Program-made: the position numbers and the translations under genes
Origin: Stenomitos frigidus ULC18
Lineage (GTDB): Bacteria; Cyanobacteriota; Cyanobacteriia; Leptolyngbyales; Leptolyngbyaceae
Assembly: GCF_003003795.1 (NCBI RefSeq)
Contig: NZ_PVWK01000140.1
Location: forward strand, 124,001 to 188,000
Length of the DNA stretch: 64,000 nucleotides
Direction of reading: 5' to 3'
In this document: piece after piece, positions 63,038-64,000 of the stretch
How positions within the stretch are numbered: position 1 is the first letter of the stretch
Layout of the letters: each line of letters opens with the position of its first letter
The notes under the pieces: model-generated
Database searches by the model: none
What the model saw: only the letters and a program-made list of their open reading frames with translations
What the model was told of the DNA's origin: nothing

Positions 63038-64000
63038 ATGACTGCTAAATTGTCTTCTGATATCACTGAAACTGATTCTGCCGAATCAGAGGTTGCTGAT
63101 TCTTCTGAATCAGTAGTTGCTGAACTTGATTTTGCGATCGATTTAACCGAAATTGAAGAGTTCGATCCGGACGAAGCTTCGCCAGAGAAGGTTCCATACA
63201 AACCAACCAAAGCGGAACGTCTTGGTCTTACCGATGATTCAGTGGGCTTATTCTTACGAGAGATGGCACGCTATCCTCTACTGACTCAAGCACAAGAAAT
63301 TGAGTTGGCACGAGAAATTGTGAAGGGGGGCGATCGCGGCGAACAGGCAAAGCGTAAATTAGTGCGAGCTAACTTACGACTGGTTGTTTCAATTGCCAAA
63401 AAATATCTCAACCGGGGAGTACCGTTTCTGGATCTGATCCAGGAAGGGGCAATGGGGCTGATGCGGGCTGCCGAAAAGTTTGACTATGAGCGCGGCTACA
63501 AGTTTTCAACCTATGCCTACTGGTGGATTCGCCAGGGCATCACCCGTGCGATCGCTTCTCAATCCCGGACGGTGCGGCTACCCGTCCATATGGTCGAAAA
63601 GCTGAATCAGGTTCGCAAAGCCCGACAAACGCTCTCTCAAGCCCTGGGGCGCAAGCCTACCAAAGCCGAACTGGCAGCAGCCCTTGAAATTGATGAAGAC
63701 AAGCTGGAACAGGTGTTAGACGTCAGTCAGGGTACCCTGTCGCTGCATGCCTGGGTGGGGCGTGAAGAGGATACAGAACTCATGCAGTTGATTGAAGACG
63801 CAGATAATATTGCGCCAAACGATTGCCTTGATCACAAACTCCTGTGCGATCGCCTCAACTCAGTGTTAGATCACCTCAGTGATCGCGAACGCGACATCAT
63901 CAAGCTACGGTTTGGTCTTGAAGATGGACAGCACTACACCCTGACCGAAATCGGCGAACTTTATCAGCTTTCACGCGAACGAGTACGCCAAATTCAGGCA
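63038..64000 (+). CDS. RNA polymerase sigma factor, sigma-70 group 2 type (cut by window edge)
   Basis: 321 codons from ATG 63038 run to the right edge without a stop. The N-terminal 60 residues are acidic and lack the long region 1.1 of primary sigma factors. Region 1.2 is [27 protein letters not shown], region 2 holds the -10-binding segment [19 protein letters not shown], region 3 includes [15 protein letters not shown] and region 4 begins [14 protein letters not shown] and ends in the helix-turn-helix [11 protein letters not shown] at the edge. The short N-terminus suggests a non-essential group 2 factor of the cyanobacterial SigB/C/D/E set, not the housekeeping one. Which of these cannot be told here. 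Confidence 0.9.
   Translation, partial: MTAKLSSDITETDSAESEVADSSESVVAELDFAIDLTEIEEFDPDEASPEKVPYKPTKAERLGLTDDSVGLFLREMARYPLLTQAQEIELAREIVKGGDRGEQAKRKLVRANLRLVVSIAKKYLNRGVPFLDLIQEGAMGLMRAAEKFDYERGYKFSTYAYWWIRQGITRAIASQSRTVRLPVHMVEKLNQVRKARQTLSQALGRKPTKAELAAALEIDEDKLEQVLDVSQGTLSLHAWVGREEDTELMQLIEDADNIAPNDCLDHKLLCDRLNSVLDHLSDRERDIIKLRFGLEDGQHYTLTEIGELYQLSRERVRQIQA

Noticed and set aside
63004-63210. 68-codon minus-strand frame at the sigma factor start
   Set aside because: Antisense to the acidic N-terminus of the sigma factor; Ser-rich product is a by-product of Glu/Asp/Ser codons.

Overview
The window is a piece of a cyanobacterial chromosome, most probably from a filamentous, Leptolyngbya/Oscillatoriales-like organism. 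The evidence is the density of the HIP1 octamer GCGATCGC in coding and non-coding DNA, the light-independent protochlorophyllide reductase genes chlN and chlL with a DUF5331 gene between them, a plant-type [2Fe-2S] ferredoxin, a paired ClpR/ClpP3, a group-2 type sigma factor, and the heptanucleotide short tandem repeats (TTTTGAG, AGGAGTC, GAGTAAG and others) typical of filamentous cyanobacteria. The genus is an inference. No rRNA, tRNA or CRISPR array was recognised.

Layout. 0-9.2 kb: an exopolysaccharide export locus with two glycosyltransferases (one cut by the left edge), an MsbA-like ABC exporter, a polyprenyl-phosphate sugar transferase, a Wzc-type tyrosine autokinase and, divergent across an 820 bp gap, a Wza-type SLBB export protein. 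9.2-15.1 kb: housekeeping genes (YlqF GTPase, MtfA-like peptidase, Uma2 nuclease, UspA, pgk, ferredoxin) with a small MITE that has a perfect 9 bp target duplication. 15.1-19.9 kb: an accessory island of 74 bp direct repeats, a 21 bp tandem repeat array, two palindromic repeat elements and one large STAND ATPase-TPR-TIR gene, the best candidate here for a defence or programmed-death system. 20-28.3 kb: ileS, pheS, surE, a metallo-hydrolase and ribF. 28.4-40.3 kb: a phosphorus and envelope-energy region with pstSCAB behind a Pho-box-like array, a TonB-like protein with exbB and exbD, several small secreted or lipoprotein genes, and a Tat-exported PhoX-type phosphatase. 40.7-55 kb: a B12-binding radical SAM protein, a GNAT/HicB-like pair, hemC, a CHASE2 serine/threonine kinase, a DnaJ protein, the clpR-clpP3 operon, a VWA protein, a PIN-TRAM protein, hemW and an MscS-cNMP channel. 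55-64 kb: chlL-DUF5331-chlN, a lipoprotein, a 36-codon candidate gene, an AT-hook protein, the glutathione-dependent formaldehyde dehydrogenase, a DUF2809 membrane protein and a sigma factor cut by the right edge.

How the genes fit together. The left cluster covers sugar transfer to lipid carrier, chain-length control and export. The pst, PhoX and perhaps TonB/ExbBD genes fit a scheme in which organic phosphate is hydrolysed outside and phosphate imported. hemC, hemW and chlL/chlN all belong to tetrapyrrole synthesis but are not in one operon. Many convergent gene pairs are separated by perfect or near-perfect palindromes that probably act as terminators, and several annotated N-termini are translated repeats, so I moved those starts downstream.
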